Shown piece by piece: positions 26,790-35,840 of a stretch of DNA of 64,000 nucleotides. The translations under genes and the position numbers were made by a program. The notes beneath the pieces were generated by a model. That model did no database searches, had not been told where the DNA came from, and was given only the letters and a program-made list of their open reading frames with translations. Origin of the DNA: Sphingobacteriaceae bacterium (lineage in GTDB: Bacteria; Bacteroidota; Bacteroidia; B-17B0; Aurantibacillaceae); contig NVQB01000001.1 in NCBI GenBank assembly GCA_002319075.1, positions 1,674,001 to 1,738,000 on the forward strand, written 5' to 3'. The stretch's first letter is position 1. Each line of letters begins with the position of its first letter.

Positions 26790-26833
26790 CAAGAGCCAAG
26801 ATTCAAGACTTCACTCTTCTATCTTGGCTCTTG
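26790..26833. repeat. Inverted repeat at the mreB-proximal end of the heptamer array
   Basis: CAAGAGCCAAGA (26790-26801) is the exact reverse complement of TCTTGGCTCTTG (26822-26833), giving a 12-bp stem with a 20-base loop. The left arm continues as about three heptamers in the opposite orientation to the main array, so the tract is a short inverted copy facing the long one. The 26660-26789 stretch next to it holds only the mreB leader. Confidence 0.8.
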
Positions 26834-27073
26834 TATCTTGCTTCTTGTATCTTAAATCTTGTATCTTAAATCTTGGTTCTTGCCTCTTAAGTCTTGGTTC
26901 TTGCATCTTGGCTCTTGCGTCTTAAATCTTGGTTCTTGCATCTTAGCTCTTGCGTCTTAATTCTTGATTCTTGCATCTTGGCTCTTGCGTCTTAATTCTT
27001 GATTCTTGCGTCTTGGTTCTTGCCTCTTAAGTCTTGGTTCTTGCATCTTGCATCTTGCGTCTTGCATCTTGCC
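26815..27073. repeat. Tandem array of 37 heptamers, consensus TCTTGNN
   Basis: The 259 bases divide exactly into 37 units of seven. Positions 1-4 are TCTT in every unit; position 5 is G in most units and A in about eight; positions 6-7 vary (GC, GT, CA, CG, TA, AA, AT, CC, AG). A five-unit block (GGT-GCC-AAG-GGT-GCA by last three bases) occurs twice, at units 9-13 and 29-33, showing larger-scale duplication. The array ends one base from the stop codon of the arginine decarboxylase gene, so it would form the start of that gene's 3' untranslated RNA, read there as (NNCAAGA)n. Small reading frames across it are artefacts. Confidence 0.95.
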
Positions 27074-27074
27074 T

Positions 27075-28472
27075 TTAGTAGCCAAGTATTTTCAACATGC
27101 TCTTGTAGCTTTGTTCTTTTGCAAAGAGACGCGTTGTATATTCCCCGTCTTCATCTCTGTCAATCAAAACATGTTTTGGAGCCGGAATCAAACAGTGCTG
27201 AGTTCCTCCATAACCGCTCAAAGCTTCCTGGTATGCGCCTGTGTGAAAGAATCCGATATATTGTGGCTGCTTCTGATTCTTGTCTATGTTAGGTAAAAAC
27301 ACCTGGTTGGTGTGAGCTTCAGTATTATAGTAATCCATACTGTCACAAGTCATACCTCCTAAGTTTACCGGACCATAGGGCTTGTCCCAGTTATTGATCG
27401 CCAGTAAAATAAAACGTTGGTTGATCCCCCAGGTATCAGGAAGTGTAGTAATGAAACTGCTGTCAATGAAATACCAGGTTTCACGATCGTTTTGTTGTTT
27501 TTGATCTACAATGGAATAAAGGGTTGCGCCACTTTCTCCAACAGTATAAGATCCAAATTCAGTAAAAATATTTGGCTCCGGAATTTCATTGGCATCACAA
27601 AACGTTTTGATCTGCTCCACAATTTCCTCAATCATGTATTCGTAATCGTACTCAAAACCTAAAGAGGTACGAATAGGCATGCCTCCGCCAATATTGAGTG
27701 AATCAAGGCCCGGACAAACCGCTTTTAACTCCTTATAAATATTCATACACTTATTTAATTCTGTCCAGTAATAAATAGTGTCTTTTATACCTGTATTGAT
27801 GAAGAAATGCAGAAGTTTTAAATCGAATTTTGGATTCGGTTTAATTTTTTCATTGTAAAGATTCATGATCTCGCTGTTGCGAATTCCCAAACGGGAAGTG
27901 TAAAAAGTAAAGGAAGGTTCTTCTTCTGTACTGATACGGATCCCAAAATTTACCTTTTCGGCTTTTGCATGCTTTTTATAATAATCAATCTCGTCAAGGT
28001 GGTCAAGCACAGGTATCACATTGAATCCGTCATTTATAAGCTCACAGATATTCTGCTTGTACTGCGTGCGTTTATACCCGTTACAAATAATATATGTATC
28101 TTTGCTAAGTGCCTTTTTTTGAAATTGTTCTTTGATTATTTCGAGGTCAAAAGCAGATGAAGTTTCAATATGGACGTCATTTTTTAAGACTTCATCCAGT
28201 ACAAAACTAAAGTGAGAGCTTTTTGTACAATAACAATAAACATATTTGGCTTTATAATCCACTTTTGCCATGGCTACGTTAAATAAACGTTTGGCTTTTT
28301 GAATTTGTGAGCTTATTTTTGGAAGGTAACTAATACGCAACGGGGTGCCATACTGTTTAATAACATCCATTAAAGGAATGTCGTTAAAATGGAGTTCTTC
28401 GTCCTTTACCGCAAAGCCTTCTTGCGGAAAATTAAAGGTTTGGTTAATGAGGGTGGAATATAAATTGTCCAT
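27075..28472 (-). CDS. speA: Arginine decarboxylase, PLP-dependent fold III type
   Basis: A 465-residue alanine-racemase-fold (type III) decarboxylase. The PLP lysine is K84 in YVYCYCTKSSHF, followed by HIETSSAFDLEI; the phosphate-binding loop is NIGGGMP; the C-terminal catalytic Cys/Asp segment is GGMTCDSMDYY. The protein is much shorter than enterobacterial SpeA (~650 residues) but matches the short form annotated as arginine decarboxylase in Bacteroidota. It would convert arginine to agmatine and CO2. A divergent arginase-family gene lies 164 bases away, which supports arginine as substrate. A related substrate such as ornithine or carboxynorspermidine is less likely. The heptamer array begins immediately after its stop. 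Confidence 0.85.
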   Translation of the reverse strand: MDNLYSTLINQTFNFPQEGFAVKDEELHFNDIPLMDVIKQYGTPLRISYLPKISSQIQKAKRLFNVAMAKVDYKAKYVYCYCTKSSHFSFVLDEVLKNDVHIETSSAFDLEIIKEQFQKKALSKDTYIICNGYKRTQYKQNICELINDGFNVIPVLDHLDEIDYYKKHAKAEKVNFGIRISTEEEPSFTFYTSRLGIRNSEIMNLYNEKIKPNPKFDLKLLHFFINTGIKDTIYYWTELNKCMNIYKELKAVCPGLDSLNIGGGMPIRTSLGFEYDYEYMIEEIVEQIKTFCDANEIPEPNIFTEFGSYTVGESGATLYSIVDQKQQNDRETWYFIDSSFITTLPDTWGINQRFILLAINNWDKPYGPVNLGGMTCDSMDYYNTEAHTNQVFLPNIDKNQKQPQYIGFFHTGAYQEALSGYGGTQHCLIPAPKHVLIDRDEDGEYTTRLFAKEQSYKSMLKILGY

Positions 28473-28533
28473 CTTTTAGATCTAAGTTGTTTGGTTTAGC
28501 TTATTTGAATCAAAGTAACTCATTTAGATTAAA

Positions 28534-28541
28534 CAAAAGTA
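28534..28541 (-). promoter_or_regulatory. Putative -7 promoter box for the arginine decarboxylase gene
   Basis: On the minus strand this reads TACTTTTG, an exact match to TAnnTTTG, 61 bases before the start codon. No clear TTG-type -33 box is at the expected spacing. Confidence 0.45.
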
Positions 28542-28636
28542 AGTGTAAAAATTAAGAAATTGTAAAATAATGCCCTAAAAAGCGAACGAAATGCTTGTAG
28601 AACAGTACTCCCTAACGAACTGAAATAAAGAAGTAT

Positions 28637-29590
28637 ATGATAAAACCAATAAAAATTGTTGAAGTAAAGAGTGAAATAGGCGCCGGGACCCGTGGCGCAA
28701 GTATGGGCGTAGATGCCATTAAAATTGCAGCCCTCGATTTTGGAAGTCCGTTTTTTAAACGTTTTAAATCCGTAGAGATTCAGAGTGAAAATAACCTTCT
28801 TTTAGAGCCAGTAGTACACGATTACGCTAAAAGAATTAAAGGTATTTACACTTTAAATGAACGCATTGCCAAAGAAATACAAAAGACATTAAAGGCGGAT
28901 GAAGTTCCAATCGTGTTAGCCGGCGATCATAGTTCGGCATTAGGAACCATAAGTGGGATTCGCATGGCCTACCCGGATAAGAAGCTTGGTGTGATTTGGA
29001 TTGATGCCCACGCCGATCTTCATAGTCCTTACACTACCCCAAGTGGTAACATGCATGGAATGCCTTTGTGCTGCGTTTTGGGAGAAGATAACAAAGACCG
29101 TCAGCAAAACCGACCAGATGACGAGACAGTTGAATACTGGGAAAAACTCAAAAATCTGGGGGGTATAATGCCAAAAATCACTTACAATGACTTGGTATTT
29201 ATAGCACTTAGAGACTTTGAAGCTCCGGAAGATTACCTGATCAAGAAGAATAAAGTACGGGTTTTTAACCTTCAGGAAATACGTAAAAAGGCTGTAGAAC
29301 GCGTTGCCATTGATTCTTTAAACTACCTCGACCATTGCGATATCATTTATGTAAGCTTTGATGTAGACAGTATGGATTCGCGTATTTCCAGCGGCACAGG
29401 AACCCCGGTTCCAAACGGAATTACAGAGAAAGAAGCGGGAAATCTCATTTATTACATCATGCGTAGTAAAAAGATTGTCTGTTTTGAAATGGTGGAGATC
29501 AATCCAACCCTTGATAAAGAGAATTTAATGGCCGAAAATGCGTTTGAAATTTTGCAAAAAGCGACCAATCAGTTAAGTAACGATTTCTAA
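28637..29590 (+). CDS. Arginase-family ureohydrolase
   Basis: A 317-residue binuclear manganese ureohydrolase. Metal ligands are visible: H98 in AGDHSS; D123, H125 and D127 in WIDAHADLH; D242 and D244 in SFDVDSMD. The TTPSGNMHGMPL segment (133-144) carries the Asn and His found in true arginases, where they bind the amino-acid group of arginine; agmatinases usually differ here. I therefore favour arginase (arginine to ornithine and urea) over agmatinase. It is divergent from the arginine decarboxylase gene, so both enzymes compete for arginine and may feed polyamine synthesis by two routes. There is no obvious terminator after it. Confidence 0.9.
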   Translation: MIKPIKIVEVKSEIGAGTRGASMGVDAIKIAALDFGSPFFKRFKSVEIQSENNLLLEPVVHDYAKRIKGIYTLNERIAKEIQKTLKADEVPIVLAGDHSSALGTISGIRMAYPDKKLGVIWIDAHADLHSPYTTPSGNMHGMPLCCVLGEDNKDRQQNRPDDETVEYWEKLKNLGGIMPKITYNDLVFIALRDFEAPEDYLIKKNKVRVFNLQEIRKKAVERVAIDSLNYLDHCDIIYVSFDVDSMDSRISSGTGTPVPNGITEKEAGNLIYYIMRSKKIVCFEMVEINPTLDKENLMAENAFEILQKATNQLSNDF

Positions 29591-29642
29591 GTTTAGGGGA
29601 ATATAATAGGGTATTACTTCTTTTTTTACCTTTTTGTGGTGC

Positions 29643-29721
29643 CATATTTCGCTTTCGAAATATGCTATGTGCTACTTTATGAATCTATAAAAACTTCTAT
29701 CCTGCCGATAACAATCGGCAC
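29643..29721. repeat. Two small palindromic hairpins between convergent genes
   Basis: CATATTTCG (29643-29651) pairs with CGAAATATG (29656-29664), and TGCCGAT (29704-29710) pairs with ATCGGCA (29715-29721). Neither is followed by a good T run. The second is followed by ACTATGTTTCTATGTG. They may act as weak bidirectional terminators for the arginase and serine-hydrolase genes, or be repeat debris. Confidence 0.5.
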
Positions 29722-29769
29722 TATGTTTCTATGTGTTTTAAAATATGCAGAAACTTTTTTGCAGTTTTT

Positions 29770-31074
29770 TTAGTCAACAAGAATCTTTTTTACAAGACTT
29801 GTATTTTCAAACGACGTAAACGTCACAAAGTACAAGCCTTTTTTATATCCGGAAATATCAATAACTCCGTCGTTGACCGTAACTTGTATTTTTTCTCCAA
29901 GAAGATTTGTTAATGTGATGTTCTTAAGCTTAAGATCTGTTTTGATAAACAAAGATCCTTTAGCTGGATTTGGGTAAACAAGAATCTTCTCAGCACTAAG
30001 ACTGTTTTTTTGAATGGACGTGGTGACACAATTCAACTTATTGATATAATCCCAAAGTTTGTTGTCAAAATTAGAAAGTGCGAAGGTCACTCCTTCTGCA
30101 GAATTCCCTTGTCTTATAACCACCATTTTGGTACTGGGAACAATATAAATTTTCTGATCATTTTTTCCTAAAGCGGCATACATGTCTGAAGGAGCGTTTG
30201 GAACCAGCGGGCCATTTAACACTAGCTGCAAACCAGGATTCATAAAGGTTGATTTTCCATTCAACCACCATAAATACCCATAGGATAAATTAAAACTTTG
30301 TGAAGTGTTTGTCATTGCTTTAAAATAAAGAGAATCTTTCATCAAAGTGTCTCCTGCCCATATTCCCTTATTTAAATTGAGTAATCCAAAGCGAGCCATA
30401 CTGCGGGCATTACTGTAATATACTTGTTGAAACCAGCTGCCTGTCATGCCGGTTTTTTGTTTGATCCAATTTGTTGTAATGGCATTGTAAGTTTGTCCAA
30501 TGCTTGCACTCACCACATCGTGTGATTTTTTATAAGCTCCTGTATGATAGGCCCAGCGGGTGCCGGCATCGGCTTTGTAGATCAGACAACTTTTAGCAGT
30601 ATCTTCATTATCGCAGGGCGAAGGTGGACCATCATCCAAACCACTTGTCATTTCAATCAAATGTTTTACGGTTATTAAGTCTTCTTTAGCTTGCGGAGCG
30701 CTGGTCCATCCGTTGCCAATATAATTAGAGACTTTAGAGTTAATGTTTATGTACCCCTTTTGTTGCGCCAGGCCGGTGATAAAAGAAGAAAGACTTTTAC
30801 TTGCCGAAGCCCAATAAAAAGCAGAATCAGAGGTATAAGTTCCAAAATACTTCTCCAGGACTATTTTCCCATCTTTTACAATAATAAAGGACCTGGTGTT
30901 TTTTGCCTGCAGATAATTATAAAGTGAATCGATGCGCGGCTGACACCAGCCTATGCTTTGAGGATCGATTGAATCCCACATAGTACCAGTGAGTGGCGGG
31001 AAGTAGAGGGATTGAGCGTTTAAGAAATTTGCACTTAAGAAAACAACAATTAGAAATACAGTAAAATTTTTCAT
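29770..31074 (-). CDS. Secreted serine hydrolase (beta-lactamase family) with T9SS sorting domain
   Basis: A 434-residue exported protein. The signal peptide (MKNFTVFLIVVFLSANFLNAQ) is followed by a beta-lactamase/class C-like domain with S90-AS-K93 in WASASKSLSS as the catalytic SxxK, and WAYHTGAY near residue 178 in the place of the YxN motif. HLIEMTSGLDDG and GYLWWLNG are typical of these esterase/peptidase-like proteins. The last ~75 residues are a type A T9SS sorting domain (VYPNPAKGSLFI ... GLYFVTF ... VKKILVD). It probably acts at the cell surface; substrate unknown. Confidence 0.9.
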   Translation of the reverse strand: MKNFTVFLIVVFLSANFLNAQSLYFPPLTGTMWDSIDPQSIGWCQPRIDSLYNYLQAKNTRSFIIVKDGKIVLEKYFGTYTSDSAFYWASASKSLSSFITGLAQQKGYININSKVSNYIGNGWTSAPQAKEDLITVKHLIEMTSGLDDGPPSPCDNEDTAKSCLIYKADAGTRWAYHTGAYKKSHDVVSASIGQTYNAITTNWIKQKTGMTGSWFQQVYYSNARSMARFGLLNLNKGIWAGDTLMKDSLYFKAMTNTSQSFNLSYGYLWWLNGKSTFMNPGLQLVLNGPLVPNAPSDMYAALGKNDQKIYIVPSTKMVVIRQGNSAEGVTFALSNFDNKLWDYINKLNCVTTSIQKNSLSAEKILVYPNPAKGSLFIKTDLKLKNITLTNLLGEKIQVTVNDGVIDISGYKKGLYFVTFTSFENTSLVKKILVD

Positions 31075-31135
31075 CGGATGGAGATTAGCGATTTCTAAAA
31101 TTAAGAAATAAACTCTTAGAAGTCGCTAATCAATT

Positions 31136-34100
31136 CTAACGTGCCACTACAACCTTGTGTTTGATAAGCTGGTTCCCTTGTTGTCCAATTACAAAATAAA
31201 TTCCATTTTCAAGACCTTTTAAGTTAATAGTTTCTGCGGAGCCGGTCATTTGAATACTTCGAACAATTTGTCCAAGTTCATTTATAATTGACAGATTCAT
31301 TGCAAAATCTCCGGAAATATAAAACTCGCCATTATTAGGATTCGGGAAAATGTTTAATTCAGAATTTTTTGTCTGGTGGGAAAGACCAACGCAATCAGCG
31401 ACATCCAATACAACAGAGAATTGTCCGGAACAGCCATTAGCATCCACTCCCACAACATTAAAAGTTGAATTTGTAACCGGCATAACCACAATAGTAGAGC
31501 TTGTTTCATTTGTATTCCAGCTGTATGTTGCCGCGCCGGCAACCGTTAAGGAAAGTGATTCTCCCGAACAGATTGCGCTTTGCGAGGCCACCACATTAAG
31601 AGTTGGAAGCGCATTAACAGTAATAGTTTGAACAGCTAAATTTGTACTGGTACAGCCAGTAAGTGAATTGGTTCCAGTGATGGAATAATTTAGTGTGCTT
31701 TGAGGCGTAAACGGAACACCATTCGTTATGCCATTGCTGAAGGTATACGTATCTGCTCCCTGGGCAAAAACAGTAACTGTATTTCCTTTACAAATGGCAA
31801 GATCGCTTACACTGCTTGTTACAACCGGCAAAGGATCTACAATGATTATCTGCGCAGCCATAAGGAAGCAACCAGTTAAAGAATTTGTAGCCATAACGAC
31901 GTAGCCATTGCTTACCGTAGGTGTAAATGGAACTCCATTTACAACAGTTGGTGTCCAGCTGTAACTATCTGCTCCACTGGCAGTAAGGACAACGGTAGAA
32001 CCACTGCACACCGTAGCATTGCTAACAGATACACTCAGCGACGGAAGAGGATGTACAGTGATCTGCTGTGATACGGAATTTGCGCATCCCGTAAGTGTAT
32101 TAGTGCCTTGAACGCTATACGTGGCTGTAGTTGTAGGCGAAAAAGGAATTCCATTCATAACTCCGTTCGTCCACGTGTAAGTGTTAGCTCCTTGCGCAGT
32201 TAATACCACAGATTGATTCATGCAAACAGCGTTACTACTTGCTGAGACCGATAACACGGGTAAAGTATTCACAGTAACGCTTTGTACAGCATTGTTTGTA
32301 CTGGAACAACCTGTTAATGTGTTTGAACCAACCAAACTATAAAGGGTATTAGAATTCGGATAAAGTGGCGTAGAAAGCGTCCCTGGAGTGAGCGTATAGG
32401 TGTCCGCACCGCTTGCATTTAAACTAATACTTGCACCGGCACAAATAGCAAGACTTGTAGCCGACAATGAAACAACAGGCAAGGGATTTACAGTAATCAC
32501 TTTATTTGCGGTATTCTGGCATCCGTTAGCATCCGTTCCAGTCACAGTATAAGTTGCCGTGTTGCTTGCTGCGAAGGGTAGGTTATTGCTAACAGCATTA
32601 CTCCAGGTATAGCTAAGTGCTCCTGAACCAGACAAATTTAAAGTAGCTCCCTGGCACACTAGCGTACCACTTGCATTTGCTGCTACAACAGGCAAAGCAT
32701 TAACGGTAACTGTAATTACATTGCTCGCAGTGAAACAGGCATTAGAACCAAACACGGTGTAGGTTGAAGTTACTGTCGGAGTAAAAGCTACGTTATTGGA
32801 AACCGTTCCTGTCCAGGTGTAAGTTAAAGCGCCGCTGCCATTTAGAGATACAGTATTTCCAAAACATACAGATGTACTTGTAGAGTTAGCGCTCACAAGC
32901 GGTGCGTTTATAATACTAACAGTCACACTTGCGGAATTTTGACAACCGTTAACGTCCGTTCCGGTCACGGTATAAGATCCTGTGGCTGCCGGAGCAAAAG
33001 GTGTATTGTTACTAACTCCACTGGTCCAGGTATAGGAATTTGCACCACCTCCATTTAAAGTAACGGAAGAACCTGCACATACAGTCGCTGCAGAAACAAA
33101 GGCACTAACTACCGGTAATGGATTGGTAGAAATTGTTTTTACAGCTATATTCTGACAACCGTTAGCGTCTGTTCCGGTTCCGGTGTAAGAACTTGTTGCA
33201 TTTATTGGAAACGCCGTATTATTTGAGATTCCACCAGACCATGAATACGTTGACGCTCCAACACCGCTTAGGGCAACAGTTGAACCGGTACAAACCAATG
33301 TATTTGTTGCGTTCGCCGTTACCGAAGGCAAGGGATTAACCGTGACAGTAATTACTGCTGAAGCCGTTCCGCAGGCCCCTGTGCCCGTCACTGAATAGAC
33401 AGACGTCGCTGTAGGACTAAAAGCGACGTTATTAATAACGCCGTTGCTCCAGGTATAGGTAGATGCTCCGCTACCTGTAAGGGTTACAGATTTACCTTCA
33501 CATATGGTCATGCTGCTTGTATTTGCAGTGACAGTTGTATTATTTAACAGGGTTATGGTTTTAGTAGCAACATCTGTACACCCGTTAGTTGCGGTTCCTG
33601 TTACACTATACACAGAAGTCAAAGTTGGTGATACAGTAATATTATTGCTTGTGGATAAAGTACTCCATGCATAAGTGCTGGCTCCGTTGGCATTTAGATC
33701 TACCGAATTACCGGGACACGCTGTATTTGTTGAAATAATAGTTACAGTTGGCCCCGGGTTTACTGTTATGTCTATCCATGAAACATCGCTACACCCTGCC
33801 GCATCTTCGCCAATCACTAAATAGGTTTCCGTTACAGAAGGTGTAAAGGGCACTCCATTAGCAGAGGGACCGGATGTCCACGTATAATTTTGAACACCGG
33901 TAGCAGTCAGTGTAAGGCTCTCACCTGAACACAGCACGGAGTTGCTAGCTACTATGCTCAAACTTATTGGTGCGGGCTGGGTAATAACAAATGTGCCGCT
34001 TGCTGCGCAATTATGGAAATCTTTTACATCACAGGTATATGATCCGGGAGCAAGTCCGCCCACAAGTGGTGCAGAAGACAAAACGGTTGATGGCGACCAG

Positions 34101-35347
34101 GTAAAAGAATAAGGCCCCGTGCCCCCGGATATGTGAAGCCAGGCTAGTCCGTTCCAATACCCATAACAGCTTACGTTTGTTTGGGTTGTGGTAGCAGTAA
34201 ATAAAGGTGGGTCCGTAACGGTAAAAGTATTTATGTAAGTGATAGAAGCAGCATCAGTAGCCCGGCATGTATAAGTTCCCGGACCCAGTCCTGTTATGGT
34301 GACGCTGGAACTTCCTCCAGGTGACCAGGAATAGGTATAAGGACCGGTTGTTCCAAAAACTGATGCTGTAAGTGCAGCATTGGATTGCCCATTACAGGAA
34401 ATAGGAGTACTTAAAATAATATTTACCCCCGAAAGTTTTGTGATTGTTACATAGCCGTTACCGCTGTTCACGGCAGAAGTATTTACCTGGTTAGTGCCGG
34501 TATTATAGGAGCCGCCGCCGCCGCCAAGACCGAAATAGGTGCCGCCACCACCTCCGGAATAGCCCCCGCCACCTCCAGAGCCGGTGATACTTGTCCAGTC
34601 CCCGCCGCCGCCGCCTCCAAAGCCACCATCACCACCAATGTTTACGCTTGTACTCGCGCCAGCTCCTCCTGCTCCGCCATTGGTGAAAGAGATCCCTGCC
34701 GTCGCAGGATTTCCATCAACTCCATCTCCGTAAAAACCACCACCGCCAGAACCCTGAGTTGCCGTATAATTTGTAGAAACAGATCCGCCCAACCCTAAAC
34801 TTCCTCCTGCACTAGCCGTAACACCTGTATTTCCGTTTGACCCCGGCATTCCTGAGGTCCCCGCACTCCCACCATTATTCGCAACGCCAAAACTATAAGT
34901 TGGACCGGATTCAGAACCTCCACCCCCTCCTGCGATAATTAAAGGAGAGTTATTCGCGTCCACTACAAAACTTCCACCACCACCACCAGGACTCCTTCCA
35001 TTAGAACCTACTTGTCCTACCAATATTTTTATCACCTGACCTGCTGTTAAGGCAAAATCACCCTGCATACTCGCTCCATAAACATATACAGAACTAAAAA
35101 ACTCACCTCCCTTGGCTCCATTGACCTTTATCCTATAATTACCATTAGATGGAACTGTCCAGCTTTGAATGCCATTGCTCACTGTTACGGCGCTATTTAA
35201 ATTGGTGTTGCTATACGAATTTGTGACTTGGGTTTGCGAGGGGCCATATCGGCCGCTAGCTCCTGCGGGCGTGAAGGTGTAGGTTTGGGAGGACAACAAT
35301 CCCGAAATAGAGAAAAATATACCGATTAAAATTAACTTAAAATTCAT
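31136..35347 (-). CDS. Giant T9SS surface protein: glycine-rich head, SprB-like and Ig-like repeats
   Basis: A 1403-residue secreted protein in four parts. The signal peptide (MNFKLILIGIFFSISGLLSSQ) is followed by a glycine-rich domain (about residues 60-305: YRIKVNGAKGG, GQVIKILVGQVG, repeated GGGGG) resembling ALK-type glycine-rich domains. Two SprB-like repeats follow (ISCNGQSNAALTASV...YTYSW...GPGTYTC and NVSCYGYWNG...GSYTC). Then come twelve Ig-like repeats of ~70-75 residues, each with a C-x-G-x-x-(V/L)-x-L...GA-x-x-Y-x-W core and most with GTD/GTN..GC at the end. A type A T9SS domain closes it (IFPNPNNGEFYI ... GIYFVIG). It is probably an adhesin or surface filament. The DNA is locally GC-rich in the glycine region. 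Confidence 0.92.
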   Translation of the reverse strand: MNFKLILIGIFFSISGLLSSQTYTFTPAGASGRYGPSQTQVTNSYSNTNLNSAVTVSNGIQSWTVPSNGNYRIKVNGAKGGEFFSSVYVYGASMQGDFALTAGQVIKILVGQVGSNGRSPGGGGGSFVVDANNSPLIIAGGGGGSESGPTYSFGVANNGGSAGTSGMPGSNGNTGVTASAGGSLGLGGSVSTNYTATQGSGGGGFYGDGVDGNPATAGISFTNGGAGGAGASTSVNIGGDGGFGGGGGGDWTSITGSGGGGGYSGGGGGTYFGLGGGGGSYNTGTNQVNTSAVNSGNGYVTITKLSGVNIILSTPISCNGQSNAALTASVFGTTGPYTYSWSPGGSSSVTITGLGPGTYTCRATDAASITYINTFTVTDPPLFTATTTQTNVSCYGYWNGLAWLHISGGTGPYSFTWSPSTVLSSAPLVGGLAPGSYTCDVKDFHNCAASGTFVITQPAPISLSIVASNSVLCSGESLTLTATGVQNYTWTSGPSANGVPFTPSVTETYLVIGEDAAGCSDVSWIDITVNPGPTVTIISTNTACPGNSVDLNANGASTYAWSTLSTSNNITVSPTLTSVYSVTGTATNGCTDVATKTITLLNNTTVTANTSSMTICEGKSVTLTGSGASTYTWSNGVINNVAFSPTATSVYSVTGTGACGTASAVITVTVNPLPSVTANATNTLVCTGSTVALSGVGASTYSWSGGISNNTAFPINATSSYTGTGTDANGCQNIAVKTISTNPLPVVSAFVSAATVCAGSSVTLNGGGANSYTWTSGVSNNTPFAPAATGSYTVTGTDVNGCQNSASVTVSIINAPLVSANSTSTSVCFGNTVSLNGSGALTYTWTGTVSNNVAFTPTVTSTYTVFGSNACFTASNVITVTVNALPVVAANASGTLVCQGATLNLSGSGALSYTWSNAVSNNLPFAASNTATYTVTGTDANGCQNTANKVITVNPLPVVSLSATSLAICAGASISLNASGADTYTLTPGTLSTPLYPNSNTLYSLVGSNTLTGCSSTNNAVQSVTVNTLPVLSVSASSNAVCMNQSVVLTAQGANTYTWTNGVMNGIPFSPTTTATYSVQGTNTLTGCANSVSQQITVHPLPSLSVSVSNATVCSGSTVVLTASGADSYSWTPTVVNGVPFTPTVSNGYVVMATNSLTGCFLMAAQIIIVDPLPVVTSSVSDLAICKGNTVTVFAQGADTYTFSNGITNGVPFTPQSTLNYSITGTNSLTGCTSTNLAVQTITVNALPTLNVVASQSAICSGESLSLTVAGAATYSWNTNETSSTIVVMPVTNSTFNVVGVDANGCSGQFSVVLDVADCVGLSHQTKNSELNIFPNPNNGEFYISGDFAMNLSIINELGQIVRSIQMTGSAETINLKGLENGIYFVIGQQGNQLIKHKVVVAR

Positions 35348-35424
35348 GGTTTCAAATTCGGTCTATATAAATATTAACAATAATTTGTCCTTTAGCTTTT
35401 CAAGATAGAAAGTTAATATTTCAT

Positions 35425-35829
35425 TTATTTAGATAATGTTGTTATTACTTCTTTATCTCTGCCTAAGAAATTAATTATACCTAAACTTGTTTCGTTAAAT
35501 GCTAATTTATTTTCATAAATTTTTAGATATGCAGCACAAACATAATATTTTTCACTTTTAGTTTCAATTTCAAATAGGTAGTTTTCTTCTTTATTTAAAA
35601 ACGAATTCACCGATTTATACTCAATTGGCATTTTATCCTTCTCTACAACACTAATTGAAACAATCCATAACGATGTAAAAAGTTGAATATAACTTGTACC
35701 AAAGAAAATAACATCTATATTTTCTTTATAATCGTTATCCTTACTTGATCGCAACAATAATTGACCATGACTGATCATAAAGTCAAAAGCAGTAAAATAT
35801 CTGGTTGATTTAAAAATTTCTTTTTTCAT
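35425..35829 (-). CDS. Small orphan protein, candidate immunity protein to the RHS toxin
   Basis: A 134-residue protein with no signal peptide, membrane segment or recognised motif. It starts with MKKEIFKSTRYFTAFDF and has a mixed alpha/beta composition rich in aromatic residues (YIQLFTSLWIVSI, KYYVCAAYLKIY). It begins 11 bases after the stop of the giant RHS gene and is the last gene of that operon. A small, unique cytosolic protein directly 3' of an RHS gene with a variable C-terminus is the hallmark layout of an immunity gene in polymorphic toxin systems. The assignment rests on position alone. Confidence 0.6.
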   Translation of the reverse strand: MKKEIFKSTRYFTAFDFMISHGQLLLRSSKDNDYKENIDVIFFGTSYIQLFTSLWIVSISVVEKDKMPIEYKSVNSFLNKEENYLFEIETKSEKYYVCAAYLKIYENKLAFNETSLGIINFLGRDKEVITTLSK

Positions 35830-35840
35830 ATTATTAGTTT

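Noticed and set aside
26999..27296. Overlapping plus-strand reading frames of about 97 residues across the end of the heptamer array
   Set aside because: They are translations of the repeat and of the antisense of the arginine decarboxylase gene; the 7-base unit gives repetitive peptides in every frame.
28637..29590. Formimidoylglutamase (HutG)
   Set aside because: The SGNMHG segment fits arginase better and no histidine-degradation genes are nearby.
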